Positions 22,308 through 31,595 of a stretch of DNA of 64,000 nt are shown here, piece after piece (the first letter of the stretch is position 1; each line of letters starts with the position of its first letter). The stretch lies in contig NZ_JAFBAR010000090.1 of NCBI RefSeq assembly GCF_019247635.1, positions 161,583-225,582 on the forward strand, in the 5' to 3' direction. The position numbers and the translations under genes were made by a program. The stretch comes from Mycobacterium sp. Lineage in GTDB: Bacteria; Actinomycetota; Actinomycetes; Mycobacteriales; Mycobacteriaceae. The notes under the pieces were generated by a model. That model ran no database searches, was not told where the DNA came from, and worked only from the letters and a program-made list of their open reading frames with translations.

Positions 22308-22313
22308 TATAAT
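22308..22313 (+). promoter_or_regulatory. Consensus -10 box (TATAAT) for the DUF4307 gene
   Basis: A perfect TATAAT sits 32 bp before ATG 22345, in the divergent gap with mca. Transcription would begin near 22320, leaving a short leader. Confidence 0.5.
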
Positions 22314-22344
22314 TCCAGTTCTCCGATCCCCGACAAGCCCAGCC

Positions 22345-22779
22345 ATGAACCCAGACCCCATCGCGCGGCCCGAGGCCCGCTACGGACGCTCGCGACTGTC
22401 CGGCAGATCGCGGCGCCGTGTCGTCATCGGTCTGGCGGTGGTGGTAGTGGTGGCCGGGACCGTCGTCGCGGCCGTCGGCTACCAGCGCCTTGGCACCGCA
22501 GACGTCACGGGTTCACTGGCCGGCTACCAAGTAATCGATGACGAAACGGCTTCGGTCACCATCAGCGTCACCCGGCGACACCCGTCGCGACCGGTCGACT
22601 GCATCGTGCGGGTCCGCGCCAAGGACGGCAGCGAGACGGGTCGACGGGAGGTGCTGGTTGCGCCGTCAAAGGACAAGACCGTACAGGTGACGACGACGTT
22701 AAAATCCAGCAGACCGCCGGCGATGGCAGACATCTACGGCTGCGGCACCGATGTGCCCGGCTACCTGCGCCCGGCCTGA
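22345..22779 (+). CDS. DUF4307 membrane protein (Rv1081c-like)
   Basis: 144 residues. An Arg-rich cytoplasmic N-terminus is followed by one helix (about residues 28-46, [19 protein letters not shown]) and an extracytoplasmic beta-rich domain containing [20 protein letters not shown] and two cysteines. This is the usual DUF4307 layout, conserved between mca and greA in mycobacteria. Function unknown. Confidence 0.88.
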   Translation: MNPDPIARPEARYGRSRLSGRSRRRVVIGLAVVVVVAGTVVAAVGYQRLGTADVTGSLAGYQVIDDETASVTISVTRRHPSRPVDCIVRVRAKDGSETGRREVLVAPSKDKTVQVTTTLKSSRPPAMADIYGCGTDVPGYLRPA

Positions 22780-22833
22780 CGCGCGACAAACGCCGAACAG
22801 CCAATATGCGGTCATCATCCGTTTTCAAAGTGG

Positions 22834-22839
22834 TAACAT
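22834..22839 (+). promoter_or_regulatory. Candidate -10 box of the greA promoter
   Basis: TAACAT fits the mycobacterial TANNNT -10 consensus. A transcript starting about 7 bases downstream would carry a leader of about 140 nt before the greA ATG, starting with a hairpin at 22849-22870. Confidence 0.4.
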
Positions 22840-22848
22840 AGATGAATG

Positions 22849-22870
22849 CACGGTCCTGGCAGGGACCGTG
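22849..22870 (+). promoter_or_regulatory. Hairpin in the 5' leader of greA
   Basis: The perfect 8-bp inverted repeat CACGGTCC/GGACCGTG with a 6-nt loop lies just downstream of the candidate -10 box and about 115 nt before the greA start. It could terminate transcription, stabilise the leader, or give rise to a short leader RNA. Confidence 0.5.
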
Positions 22871-22985
22871 TATTGCTGCATTAACGGCCGTGAGGAGAAA
22901 CGGAGCCGTCGCAGCAACGGGGGACGGCCACATTCCCGAACAGCGGGATCTGAAGACTTATGCCGAATACGAGGAGCGCGACGAG

Positions 22986-23480
22986 ATGACGGACACTCAG
23001 GTGACCTGGTTGACCCAGGAGTCACATGACCGACTCAAGGCCGAACTCGACCAGCTGATCGCGAATCGCCCCGTTATTGCCGCGGAAATCAACGACCGCC
23101 GCGAGGAGGGCGACCTGCGCGAGAACGGCGGCTACCATGCCGCCCGCGAGGAGCAGGGTCAGCAGGAGGCCCGCATCCGCCAGCTGCAGGACCTGCTGAA
23201 CAACGCCAAGGTCGGCGAGGCGCCCAAGCAGTCCGGCGTCGCGCTGCCCGGCTCGGTGGTCAAGGTCTACTACAACGGCGACAAGTCCGACAGCGAGACG
23301 TTCCTGATCGCCACCCGCCAGGAGGGCGTCAACGACGGCAAGCTCGAAGTGTACTCGCCGAACTCACCGCTAGGCGGCGCCCTGATCGACGCCAAGGTCG
23401 GCGAGACCCGCAGCTACACCGTGCCCAACGGCAACACCGTCGAGGTCACGCTGGTCAGCGCGGAGCCGTACCACTCCTAG
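22986..23480 (+). CDS. greA: Transcription elongation factor GreA
   Basis: 164 residues. GreA binds the RNA polymerase secondary channel and stimulates transcript cleavage in backtracked complexes. The N-terminal coiled coil carries the acidic tip ([20 protein letters not shown]), and the C-terminal FKBP-like domain ends [13 protein letters not shown]. Start ATG 22986 is preceded by GAGGAG. An in-frame ATG at 22842 would add about 48 residues unrelated to GreA, so it was rejected. It converges with metB. Confidence 0.97.
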   Translation: MTDTQVTWLTQESHDRLKAELDQLIANRPVIAAEINDRREEGDLRENGGYHAAREEQGQQEARIRQLQDLLNNAKVGEAPKQSGVALPGSVVKVYYNGDKSDSETFLIATRQEGVNDGKLEVYSPNSPLGGALIDAKVGETRSYTVPNGNTVEVTLVSAEPYHS

Positions 23481-23513
23481 CCGTACCGCCGCCAGTGTGA
23501 ATCCGGCGACGGG

Positions 23514-24707
23514 TCACCGGCGTGTCACGTCGTCAGATTCACTCTCGGCGGCCCGGAGCGCCTGCTCGAGATCGGCCAGCAGGTCATCGACGTCCTCGAT
23601 GCCGACCGAAAGCCGCACCAGATCGTCGGGCACTTCCAATTGCGATCCGGCCGTCGACGCGTGCGTCATGGCGCTGGGATGCTCGATCAGCGACTCCACC
23701 CCGCCTAGCGACTCGGCGAGAATGAACACGCTGGTGTTGGCGCACAGCCGCTCGGCCGCATCGCGGCCCCCTCGCATCCTGGCCGACACCATCCCGCCGA
23801 AGCCGCGCATCTGCCGGGCGGCGACCTTATGCCCGGGATGGGCCGGCAGGCCAGGGTAAAGCACAGAGCTCACCGCCTGGTGCTCGGCGAGGAATTCCGC
23901 TATGGCAGAACCGTTTTCGCTGTGTCGCTGCATCCGCAGCACCAGCGTCTTGAGGCCACGCATCGTCAGGTAGGCGTCGAAAGGCCCGGGAACCGCGCCG
24001 GCTCCGTTCTGCAGGAAGGCGAAGGAGTCGTCGAGTTCCTCGTCGTTGGTGACCAACGCGCCGCCCACGACGTCGGAGTGGCCACCGATGTACTTGGTGG
24101 TCGAGTGCAACACGACATCGGCCCCCAGGGTCAACGGTTGCTGCAACGCGGGAGAGGCAAAGGTATTGTCCACCAACACTTTTGCCGAACTCTGTTGGCC
24201 GAGCTCGGCGATGCCGGCGATGTCGGCGATGGACAGCAATGGATTGGTCGGCGTTTCCACCCAAATGAGTCGGGTCTGCGGGGTGATCGCGGCGCGCACC
24301 GCGTCCAGATTTGCCAGTGCCACCGGTGTGTACTGGATGCCCCACTGGGTAAACACCTTGTCGATCAGCCGGAAAGTGCCACCATAAGCGTCGTCGGGAA
24401 TCACCACGTGGTCGCCGGGCCGCAGCATCGCCCGCAGGGCGCAGTCGGTGGCGGCCATCCCGGAGCCGAACGCCCGGCCGTAGGTGCCCTCTTCGACCGC
24501 GGCCAGCGCGGCCTCTAGCGCTGCCCGGGTCGGGTTGCCGGTGCGCGCGTATTCGAAGCCGCCGCGCAGGCCGCCGACCCCGTCTTGGGCGAAGGTGCTG
24601 GAGGCATAGATCGGCGCGTTGACCGCACCCGTCGCCGGGTCTGGCCGATACCCGGCGTGGATGGCTTTGGTGGCCAACCCGCGTTGCCCCGTACCGTCTT
24701 TGCTCAT
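23514..24707 (-). CDS. metB: Cystathionine gamma-synthase
   Basis: 397 residues. A PLP enzyme of the Cys/Met metabolism family, condensing an O-acylhomoserine with cysteine to cystathionine (in mycobacteria also discussed as gamma-lyase). The PLP lysine is in LHSTTKYIGGHSDVVGG, with the ETPTNPLLSIADI segment upstream. Start ATG 24707 (MSKDGTGQRG). cbs is about 0.8 kb upstream on the same strand, separated by pra; together these two enzymes give transsulfuration between cysteine and homocysteine. Confidence 0.95.
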   Translation of the reverse strand: MSKDGTGQRGLATKAIHAGYRPDPATGAVNAPIYASSTFAQDGVGGLRGGFEYARTGNPTRAALEAALAAVEEGTYGRAFGSGMAATDCALRAMLRPGDHVVIPDDAYGGTFRLIDKVFTQWGIQYTPVALANLDAVRAAITPQTRLIWVETPTNPLLSIADIAGIAELGQQSSAKVLVDNTFASPALQQPLTLGADVVLHSTTKYIGGHSDVVGGALVTNDEELDDSFAFLQNGAGAVPGPFDAYLTMRGLKTLVLRMQRHSENGSAIAEFLAEHQAVSSVLYPGLPAHPGHKVAARQMRGFGGMVSARMRGGRDAAERLCANTSVFILAESLGGVESLIEHPSAMTHASTAGSQLEVPDDLVRLSVGIEDVDDLLADLEQALRAAESESDDVTRR

Positions 24708-24752
24708 CGACGACAGCCTAGTGACGCCCGCCGCAACGAGCCGCACTCCGGG

Positions 24753-25358
24753 TCAGATCGGCAGGCACACCGTGGTCATGACCTTGTCGGCCAACGTTTG
24801 CCGTTTGGCATCCCACAGCGGAAACAGGAATCCGATACCGCAGATGATCCAGTCGAGCACGTGCGCGATCTGGCGCAGCACGGACCTGCCGAAACCCACT
24901 GGCTGCCCGGTGGTTTCGCTGACGACCTTGAACTTTGTCACCGACTTGCCCAGGCTCGATCCGGTGCTGCCTTGGCGGTACCCATAGTTCCAGACCCAGT
25001 AGGCCACCCCCACCAGCCACGCCACGCCCTGAGCCAACAGACCGACCAACGATTGCTGGGTGGAGCAGTAGTAGCTACCGCTGTATTGCGTGGCGTCGGT
25101 GACACACGACGAATGCTGTGTGGCCAGCGCGATCGCCCAACTGATGCCGTACACCACCGCCAGCGGGGCATTGTCGATAAGGAACGCCAGCACCCGAGTG
25201 ATCCACGGTGTATAGGACTGCGTAGGAAGAGCACGAACCGCCGGGCCGGGCGGTGGCGGCGCATACCCACCGGCGGACGGAGGGGGCGGAGGGTAGGAGG
25301 CGCCTTCGGGCAACGGAGGTGGCGGGGCGGCCTCACCGGGCGGCGGTTGATCTGTCAT
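24753..25358 (-). CDS. pra: Proline-rich RDD-family membrane protein (Pra homologue)
   Basis: 201 residues from ATG 25358. The first 40 residues are proline-rich (PPPGEAAPPPPLP, YPPPPPS). An RDD domain follows with three hydrophobic helices, beginning WITRVLAFLIDNAPLAVVYG, where the Arg and Asp of RDD are recognisable. It is homologous to the mycobacterial proline-rich antigen Rv1078. Function unclear; RDD proteins have been linked to ion transport elsewhere. The longer open frame upstream is non-coding in character. Confidence 0.92.
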   Translation of the reverse strand: MTDQPPPGEAAPPPPLPEGASYPPPPPSAGGYAPPPPGPAVRALPTQSYTPWITRVLAFLIDNAPLAVVYGISWAIALATQHSSCVTDATQYSGSYYCSTQQSLVGLLAQGVAWLVGVAYWVWNYGYRQGSTGSSLGKSVTKFKVVSETTGQPVGFGRSVLRQIAHVLDWIICGIGFLFPLWDAKRQTLADKVMTTVCLPI

Positions 25359-25551
25359 GGGCAACCTTCCACGCAGGGTTCTGAACGCCGCATTACAGTA
25401 CCCGAGTTCGCGATTCGCGGAACGGCCCGGGCGAGCCGCGTCACGCTCGCGCCCGACCACAATGTATCGACGGCACCGCGACCGACCTGAAAGACCGCCC
25501 CCCACCTTCTGCGCCGTCGTATTCTTTTGTCGCCCAGCTAATTTCGTGCTA

Positions 25552-26946
25552 TCAGTGCCGCCGCAGACCGTCGGACAGAAAGCCCAGCAAGTCGTATCGG
25601 GTAATGACCCCGACCGGTTTGCCTTGCTCAACGACCATCAAGGCGTCCCAATCCCGCAACGCCTTACCCGCCGCGCTGACCAACTCACCGGCACCGATCA
25701 TCCGCAGCGGCGGGCTCATATGCTCCGATACCGCGTCGGCCAATTTGGCTCGACCCTCGAAGACGGCGGAGAGCAGTTCGCGCTCGGAAACGCTGCCGGC
25801 CACCTCGCCGGCCATCACCGGTGGTTCGGCGCCGACGACCGGCATCTGCGAAACTCCGTACTCACGCAGGATGCCGATGGCATCACGCACGGTCTCCGAG
25901 GGATGGGTGTGCACGAGGTCTGGGAGCGCCCCGGACTTGCCGCGCAACACATCACCGACCGTGGGCTCCGACGTAGACCCGTCGAGGCGGCTACGCAGAA
26001 ATCCGTACGACGACATCCACGAATCGTTGAAGATCTTCGACATGTAACCGCGACCGCCGTCGGGCAATAACACCACCACCAGGGAATCGGGGCCGGCCTG
26101 GTCGGCCACCTTCAGCGCGGCCACCACGGCCATCCCGCACGACCCGCCGACCAGCATCGCTTCTTCGCGGGCCAGCCTTCTGGTCATGTTGAAAGAGTCC
26201 GAGTCCGACACGGCGATGATCTCGTCGGGCACCGTCTGGTCGTAGGCCGCCGGCCAGAAATCCTCGCCAACGCCCTCGACCAGATACGGCCGGCCCGTGC
26301 CGCCCGAATACACGGATCCCTCGGGGTCGGCGCCGATGATGCGCACCCGCCCCTCCGAAACCTCCTTGAGGTAGCGGCCCGCGCCGGTGATCGTGCCGCC
26401 GGTGCCGATACCGGCGACGAAGTGGGTGACCTTGCCGTCGGTGTCGGCCCAGATCTCCGGACCCGTCGTCGCGTAGTGGCTGGCCGGCCCCTCGGGGTTG
26501 GCGTACTGATCGGGTTTCCAGGCCCCGTCGATCTCGGTGACCAGCCGGTCGGAGACGCTGTAGTAGCTGTCCGGGTGGTCGGGGGGCACTGCGGTCGGGC
26601 ACACGACGACCTCGGCGCCGTAGGCTATCAGCACGTTGCGCTTGTCCTCACTGACTTTGTCGGGGCAGACAAATACGCACTTGTAACCGCGGTGCTGGGC
26701 AACCAAGGCGAGGCCCACGCCGGTGTTGCCGGAGGTGGGTTCGACGATGGTGCCGCCCGGCTTGAGCAGGCCGGTCGCCTCGGCCGCGTCGATCATCTTC
26801 ACCGCGATGCGGTCCTTTGAACTGCCCCCCGGGTTCAGATATTCGACCTTGGCCGCCACCACGCCGGCGCCGTCGGGCACGACCGAATTCAAGCGCACCA
26901 GCGGAGTGCCGCCGATGAGGTCACTGATGTGCTGCGCGATCCGCAT
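25552..26946 (-). CDS. cbs: Cystathionine beta-synthase
   Basis: 464 residues, the length of M. tuberculosis Rv1077. The catalytic domain has the PLP lysine (K44) in NPGGSSKDRIA, EPTSGNTGVGLA, and GIGTGGTITGAGRYLK. Two C-terminal CBS domains (about residues 335-464) may bind adenosyl ligands. It condenses serine and homocysteine into cystathionine. It is upstream of pra and metB on the same strand. Confidence 0.96.
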   Translation of the reverse strand: MRIAQHISDLIGGTPLVRLNSVVPDGAGVVAAKVEYLNPGGSSKDRIAVKMIDAAEATGLLKPGGTIVEPTSGNTGVGLALVAQHRGYKCVFVCPDKVSEDKRNVLIAYGAEVVVCPTAVPPDHPDSYYSVSDRLVTEIDGAWKPDQYANPEGPASHYATTGPEIWADTDGKVTHFVAGIGTGGTITGAGRYLKEVSEGRVRIIGADPEGSVYSGGTGRPYLVEGVGEDFWPAAYDQTVPDEIIAVSDSDSFNMTRRLAREEAMLVGGSCGMAVVAALKVADQAGPDSLVVVLLPDGGRGYMSKIFNDSWMSSYGFLRSRLDGSTSEPTVGDVLRGKSGALPDLVHTHPSETVRDAIGILREYGVSQMPVVGAEPPVMAGEVAGSVSERELLSAVFEGRAKLADAVSEHMSPPLRMIGAGELVSAAGKALRDWDALMVVEQGKPVGVITRYDLLGFLSDGLRRH

Positions 26947-27002
26947 GCGTTCATCGTCTCAGGCGATTTCGGCACGCGCAGGGGCACCCACCCCGGCGTG
27001 GG

Positions 27003-28070
27003 CTAGCCAGTGGCCTCGCGGATGTACTCCCCGATCTGGCGCAGCGAACGCACCGCCTCCGGCACCATCGGCGCGGCCAGCTGGAAATCGTGCACCTGGC
27101 CGGGCCAGACCCGGACCTCTGCCGGCACACCGACCGCGGCCAGCCGGCTCGCGGCCAGTTGCGCGTCGTGCAGCAGCACCTCGGACCCCGAGACGTGGAT
27201 CAGCGTCCGTGGCAAACCGGGTTTGATGCGCTCCAAAGGCTCGTAAATCTCTTCGGGCTTGCCGTCGACCACCCGCTTGGCGGCAGCGCTAGCAACCAAT
27301 TCGACCAGCGCGTCGAACGCCTTCGCGGGAAACATCGCGTCCGTCTTGATATTCGGGTGACTCTGTTTATGTTCCTTTGCCAGCTGCAGCAGTGGCGAGA
27401 TCGCCACCAAGGCGGCAGGCTCCTCGCCGTCCTCCTGCAGCCTTTGCGCCAAGGCCAGCGCGAGGTAGCCGCCCGCCGAATCGCCGGCCAGCACGATCTG
27501 CTCCGGGTCGTAGCCGCGCAGCCTGAGCCAGCGGTAGCCGTCGCGGCAGTCGTCGAGCGCCGAGCCGATGGAGTGCTTAGGCAAGAGCCGATAATTGACC
27601 ACCAGGACGGGCGCGTCAGCAAATTTCGACAACGCGTCGATCAGCCGACCGTGTGAGTTTGCTCCACAGGTAAGGAACGCACCGCCGTGCAGGTAGAGAA
27701 TGACCCGCCTGGTGCCGTCGGCGGGGAGCACACCCGGTGCGCGAATGAGCTGAGCCGAAGCATTGGGCAGGTCCACGGTGGCCCGCAGCGAGCTGGAGAC
27801 CGGCAGCAGCACTCGGGCAGCATGGTCGATGAGACCCCATGGCCAAGGGAGATTTGGTACGTAGCTGCCAGCAGCCAAAACCGGCCGAATCGTCAGTCGA
27901 GACGCCAGCGTGGCTAATCGCGCAGCGACACTTGGTCCAGACTCGACGACCTCAACTGGAGCGCCATCGCTGATTGCGAATCTACGTGCTTCAAGTTTAC
28001 GTGCCTTCAGAACGTCGCGTGGACGAATGGCTTCACGAGGCGAGCCAGATACCTTACTCGGTGCAGTCAT
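27003..28070 (-). CDS. lipU: Esterase/lipase of the HSL family
   Basis: 355 residues from ATG 28070. Alpha/beta hydrolase with the HSL motif LYLHGGAFLTCG (oxyanion hole), nucleophile elbow AGDSAGGYLAL, and catalytic His in PGQVHDFQL. The acidic residue is probably the Asp in GSEVLLHD. It matches Rv1076 (LipU). It is divergent from the SGNH hydrolase gene across 223 bp. Confidence 0.93.
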   Translation of the reverse strand: MTAPSKVSGSPREAIRPRDVLKARKLEARRFAISDGAPVEVVESGPSVAARLATLASRLTIRPVLAAGSYVPNLPWPWGLIDHAARVLLPVSSSLRATVDLPNASAQLIRAPGVLPADGTRRVILYLHGGAFLTCGANSHGRLIDALSKFADAPVLVVNYRLLPKHSIGSALDDCRDGYRWLRLRGYDPEQIVLAGDSAGGYLALALAQRLQEDGEEPAALVAISPLLQLAKEHKQSHPNIKTDAMFPAKAFDALVELVASAAAKRVVDGKPEEIYEPLERIKPGLPRTLIHVSGSEVLLHDAQLAASRLAAVGVPAEVRVWPGQVHDFQLAAPMVPEAVRSLRQIGEYIREATG

Positions 28071-28281
28071 GCTCAACACTTCCTACGCCTTTGTAGTCCA
28101 TACAGCATGTGACGAAGTAACTGAGCGTTCGGTTCACCCTTTCTTCCCGAGCATTCAGTCAGCCCCGCGAACTTAGCTTGACAGTTTATTCCGAATGCAA
28201 CGTTCATAGCGTCCGTTTCGATACCACATTTGGTCCACACCGTAATCGCGTAACTTCCCAGCAACCCACGCCAAGCCGACC

Positions 28282-28287
28282 TAAACT
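28282..28287 (+). promoter_or_regulatory. -10 box for a leaderless SGNH hydrolase transcript
   Basis: TAAACT ends exactly six bases before GTG 28294, so transcription probably starts on the start codon itself, the common mycobacterial leaderless arrangement. No Shine-Dalgarno sequence precedes the GTG, which agrees. Confidence 0.5.
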
Positions 28288-28293
28288 AGTTGC

Positions 28294-29268
28294 GTGACAA
28301 TCAGGGTGCCGCGTCGTTCGACGATCGCTCTGGCCACAGCCGGTGCACTGGCCTCGACAGGTACGGCCTATCTGGGTGCGCGCAATCTGCTGGTGGGCCA
28401 GGCGACGCAGGCGCGCACCGTCATCCCCAGGGCCTGGGAGACCCCGCCGCGCGCCGACGGCATCTACACGCGCGGGGGCGGGCCCGTCCAGCGCTGGCAC
28501 CGTGGCATCCCCTTCGACATGCACGTGATGATGTTCGGCGACTCGACGGCCACCGGCTATGGCTGCAGCAGCGCCGAAGAGGTACCTGGCGTGCTGATCG
28601 CACGGGGGCTGGCCGAGCAGACCGGCAAGCGCATCCGGTTGAGTACCAAGGCGATCGTCGGCGCGACGTCAAAGGGCGTGTGTAGTCAGGTCGATGCCAT
28701 GTTCGTGGCCGGGCCACCGCCGGACGCGGCGGTCATGATGCTGGGCGCCAACGACATCACAGCGCTCAACGGCATCAGCCAGTCCGCGCGACGGCTGGAA
28801 CTGACGGTGCGCAAGTTACGCACCCGCGGTGCACTGGTCGTCGTTGGTACCTGCCCGGATCTCGGCGTCATCACCGCCATCCCCCAGCCGCTGCGTTCGT
28901 TGGCCCACGCGCGCGGTTCTCAGCTCGCGCGGGCCCAGACCGCCGCCGTCCGGGCAGCCGGCGGCGTGCCGGTGCCGCTGGCCAGCTTGCTTGCCGCCCA
29001 ATTCCGGCAGTTCCGCTCCAGCCCCGAGGTGATGTTCTCGGCGGATCGTTACCACCCATCGCCCACCGCATATGCACTGGCGGCCGAGCAGCTGCTGCTC
29101 GCGCTGTGCGGTGCGATGGGCGTAAAGGTCGACAGCCCAACGGTTCACACGTCCTCCCGGTCCAGCACGTTGGTGCTGGGCAGTGCACACTCCCGTCTGG
29201 GCGTCGTGTCGCGGCTCTGGCGTCGGCAAGTACCCGCGCCGGACGCGGCTGTTTCCGCCAGCGGGTAG
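28294..29268 (+). CDS. SGNH/GDSL-type esterase (Rv1075c-like)
   Basis: 324 residues with a signal- or anchor-like hydrophobic N-terminus (about residues 10-30). SGNH blocks are present: nucleophile Ser in MMFGDSTATGYG, the Asn of MLGANDIT, and the DRYHPSPTAYAL catalytic dyad. Probably a secreted or membrane-anchored esterase, as reported for the M. tuberculosis homologue. The start GTG 28294 follows the -10 box by six bases. A hairpin repeat follows the stop. Confidence 0.9.
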   Translation: MTIRVPRRSTIALATAGALASTGTAYLGARNLLVGQATQARTVIPRAWETPPRADGIYTRGGGPVQRWHRGIPFDMHVMMFGDSTATGYGCSSAEEVPGVLIARGLAEQTGKRIRLSTKAIVGATSKGVCSQVDAMFVAGPPPDAAVMMLGANDITALNGISQSARRLELTVRKLRTRGALVVVGTCPDLGVITAIPQPLRSLAHARGSQLARAQTAAVRAAGGVPVPLASLLAAQFRQFRSSPEVMFSADRYHPSPTAYALAAEQLLLALCGAMGVKVDSPTVHTSSRSSTLVLGSAHSRLGVVSRLWRRQVPAPDAAVSASG

Positions 29269-29276
29269 CGGGGGCG

Positions 29277-29369
29277 CCTCCTCGGCCCGCCGCGCGGGCC
29301 GCATCGTCACCGGCTGGATCTGATTGCCCGCCTCCTCCTCGGCCCGCCGCGCGGGCCGCATCGTCACCG
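29277..29369. repeat. 36-bp direct repeat, each copy containing a GC hairpin
   Basis: Two identical 36-bp copies (29277-29312 and 29334-29369, period 57) each contain the palindrome GGCCCGC-CGC-GCGGGCC. They lie between the SGNH esterase stop and fadA3. The hairpins may terminate the upstream gene. The candidate -10 of fadA3 begins four bases after the second copy. Confidence 0.75.
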
Positions 29370-29372
29370 AGC

Positions 29373-29378
29373 TAGATT
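29373..29378 (+). promoter_or_regulatory. Candidate -10 box of fadA3
   Basis: TAGATT matches TANNNT and lies 31 bp before the fadA3 ATG, directly after the 36-bp repeat. Confidence 0.35.
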
Positions 29379-29409
29379 CGGCTTTGCCACACCAATGGAC
29401 GGAGCCGTC

Positions 29410-30627
29410 ATGCCAGAAGCAGTCATCGTCTCAGCTGCCCGCTCGCCGATCGGTCGCGCAATGAAGGGGTCGCTGGTCAGCATTCGGCCCGACGACCTCG
29501 CGGCCCAGATGGTTCGGGCCGCGCTCGACAAGGTGCCGGCCCTGAACCCGCACCAGATTGACGACCTGATCCTGGGCTGCGGCCTGCCGGGTGGCGAGCA
29601 GGGCTTTAACATGGCCCGCGTCGTTGCCGTTGAACTGGGCTACGACTTCCTGCCGGGCACCACAGTCAACCGGTATTGCTCATCGTCGTTGCAGACCACC
29701 CGGATGGCTTTCCACGCGATCAAGGCCGGCGAGGGCGATGCCTTCATCTCCGCGGGGGTGGAGACCGTGTCCCGGTTCGCAAAAGGCAACTCTGACTCCT
29801 GGCCCGACACCAAGAACCCGCTGTTCAACGAGGCGCAAGAACGCTCGGCCGCGGCGGCGGCGGGCGCCGACGAGTGGCACGATCCCCGCGCCGACGGAAA
29901 CCTGCCCGACGTCTACATTGCAATGGGCCAGACCGCTGAGAACGTCGCCATCATGACCGGCATCGGCCGCGAGGACCAGGACCGCTGGGGCGTGCGCAGC
30001 CAGAACCGGGCAGAAGAAGCCATCAAGAGCGGGTTTTTCGAGCGCGAGATCACGCCGGTCACTTTGCCTGACGGCACCACCGCCACCACCGACGACGGTC
30101 CGCGCGCCGGTACCAGCTATGAGAAGGTCAGCGAGCTCAAGCCCGTGTTCCGGCCCAACGGCACGGTGACCGCCGGCAACGCGTGCCCGCTCAACGACGG
30201 TGCCGCTGCGTTGATAATCACCAGCGACACCAAGGCAAAAGAGTTGGGTCTGACGCCGTTGGCGCGGATTGTGTCCACGGGCGTCAGCGGTCTCTCGCCG
30301 GAGATCATGGGACTGGGCCCGATCGAAGCCTCCAAGAAGGCGCTGGCAAGGGCTGGCTTGGCGGTCAAGGACATCGACCTGTTCGAGATCAACGAGGCCT
30401 TCGCCGTGCAGGTGCTTGGCTCGGCGCGCGAGCTCGGCATCGACGAGGACAAGCTCAACGTGTCGGGTGGAGCGATCGCCCTGGGCCACCCGTTCGGTAT
30501 GACGGGCGCCCGCATCGCCACCACGCTGCTGAACAACCTGACGACCTACGACAAGACCTTTGGCCTGGAAACCATGTGCGTCGGCGGCGGCCAGGGCATG
30601 GCCATGATTATCGAGCGCCTGAACTGA
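29410..30627 (+). CDS. fadA3: Acetyl-CoA acetyltransferase / beta-ketothiolase
   Basis: 405 residues. Thiolase: cleaves 3-ketoacyl-CoA in beta-oxidation or condenses two acetyl-CoA. The nucleophilic Cys is C90 in VNRYCSSSLQT. INEAFAVQ, GGAIALGHPFGMTGAR (catalytic His) and METMCVGGGQGMA (second Cys) are all intact. Start ATG 29410 (MPEAVIVSAARSP); an in-frame ATG at 29395 would add five residues. Confidence 0.96.
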   Translation: MPEAVIVSAARSPIGRAMKGSLVSIRPDDLAAQMVRAALDKVPALNPHQIDDLILGCGLPGGEQGFNMARVVAVELGYDFLPGTTVNRYCSSSLQTTRMAFHAIKAGEGDAFISAGVETVSRFAKGNSDSWPDTKNPLFNEAQERSAAAAAGADEWHDPRADGNLPDVYIAMGQTAENVAIMTGIGREDQDRWGVRSQNRAEEAIKSGFFEREITPVTLPDGTTATTDDGPRAGTSYEKVSELKPVFRPNGTVTAGNACPLNDGAAALIITSDTKAKELGLTPLARIVSTGVSGLSPEIMGLGPIEASKKALARAGLAVKDIDLFEINEAFAVQVLGSARELGIDEDKLNVSGGAIALGHPFGMTGARIATTLLNNLTTYDKTFGLETMCVGGGQGMAMIIERLN

Positions 30628-30640
30628 CGTTGCTGCTGCG

Positions 30641-30699
30641 TTGACTCTGCGTCCAGGGCGGCAAAGTGCGAGTGGGCCCCACCGTGAGCGCAGAGTCAG
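30641..30699 (+). repeat. Intergenic hairpin repeat, copy 1
   Basis: A 59-bp unit with terminal inverted repeats TTGACTCTGCG/CGCAGAGTCA and the internal block GGCGGCAAAGTGCGAGTG. A second copy in the same orientation lies at 31596-31654. The right arm contains the stop codon of the minus-strand DUF559 gene. Confidence 0.8.
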
Positions 30700-31550
30700 T
30701 GGGATGTCTTAGCGTCCCAGCCATGGCGCACTCGGCGAATGATGTCGGGGCCGCGGTGCCCACCGACCACCCTGATCACAGTCCAGCCGATTCTGGCCAC
30801 ATACTCCTGCCGTGTGACGTCGTGGTCGTACTGAATCGGATTGGTCCAGTGCTGTCCGCCGTCATACTCGACTGCCAACATGATGTGCTCCCAGCCCATG
30901 TCGAGGAAGTATCGGGGAAAGCCGTCGGGGCCAAGGACGGGGATCTGGGTCTGCGGTCTGGGGAAGCCCGCATTGATTAAGAGCAGCCGCAGCCAGGTTT
31001 CCTTCGGCGACTGAGCGCCCGAGTCGACCAGATCCAGCGCGGCCTCCAATTGACGCAGGCCGCGCGTATGGCGATGGCCGCCGGCCAGCTCCAAGACGTC
31101 GTTGACCTTGAAGCCGGTAGCGGCGGCCAGGGCATCGAGGCTGGCAACGGCGCAATTGATCGTTCCGCGCCGGCCGATGTCGAAGGCCGTGCGTTCCGGT
31201 GTCGTCACGGGGAGGCCGTCGAGCCGCTGAAATTCATCACCGGACAACTGCGCGTGGTGCGTAACCACGCCTTGCGGCGCTCTGGCGTTGCGCCAGATCA
31301 TTTCGACCGGCACCGTGTCGTCGACCCACTTGGCTCCGTGCAGCGCCGAGGCCGCGGCGCCGGCGATCACCGCCTGGCGCTGCGACCAGAGCCAAGCAGC
31401 GATGGTGCGCTGTCGCAGCGACGGCTGCACACATTTTTCGACGTAGACGTTCGGCATGATCGCGCGGTAGTGCGAGCGCAGCTCATGGCGCGTGACTTTC
31501 CCGGTGGCGAACGCCTCACTGCCGATGAACGGTTGACTACCCAGACCCAT
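30696..31550 (-). CDS. DUF559-type endonuclease-domain protein (Rv1073-like)
   Basis: 284 residues. The N-terminal region resembles the AbiEi/transcriptional-regulator-like part of mycobacterial DUF559 proteins (VTRHELRSHYRAIMPNVYV; AGAAASALHGAKW). The C-terminus is a Vsr-like PDDEXK nuclease fold with LAVEYDGGQHW and VIRVVGGHRG. The biological role is unknown. The gene lies between two copies of a 59-bp inverted-repeat element, and its stop codon falls inside one of them. Confidence 0.8.
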   Translation of the reverse strand: MGLGSQPFIGSEAFATGKVTRHELRSHYRAIMPNVYVEKCVQPSLRQRTIAAWLWSQRQAVIAGAAASALHGAKWVDDTVPVEMIWRNARAPQGVVTHHAQLSGDEFQRLDGLPVTTPERTAFDIGRRGTINCAVASLDALAAATGFKVNDVLELAGGHRHTRGLRQLEAALDLVDSGAQSPKETWLRLLLINAGFPRPQTQIPVLGPDGFPRYFLDMGWEHIMLAVEYDGGQHWTNPIQYDHDVTRQEYVARIGWTVIRVVGGHRGPDIIRRVRHGWDAKTSH

Positions 31551-31595
31551 GCGGACATGGTGGCGGCGACTACCGACACCTTGTCGACCGCACCG

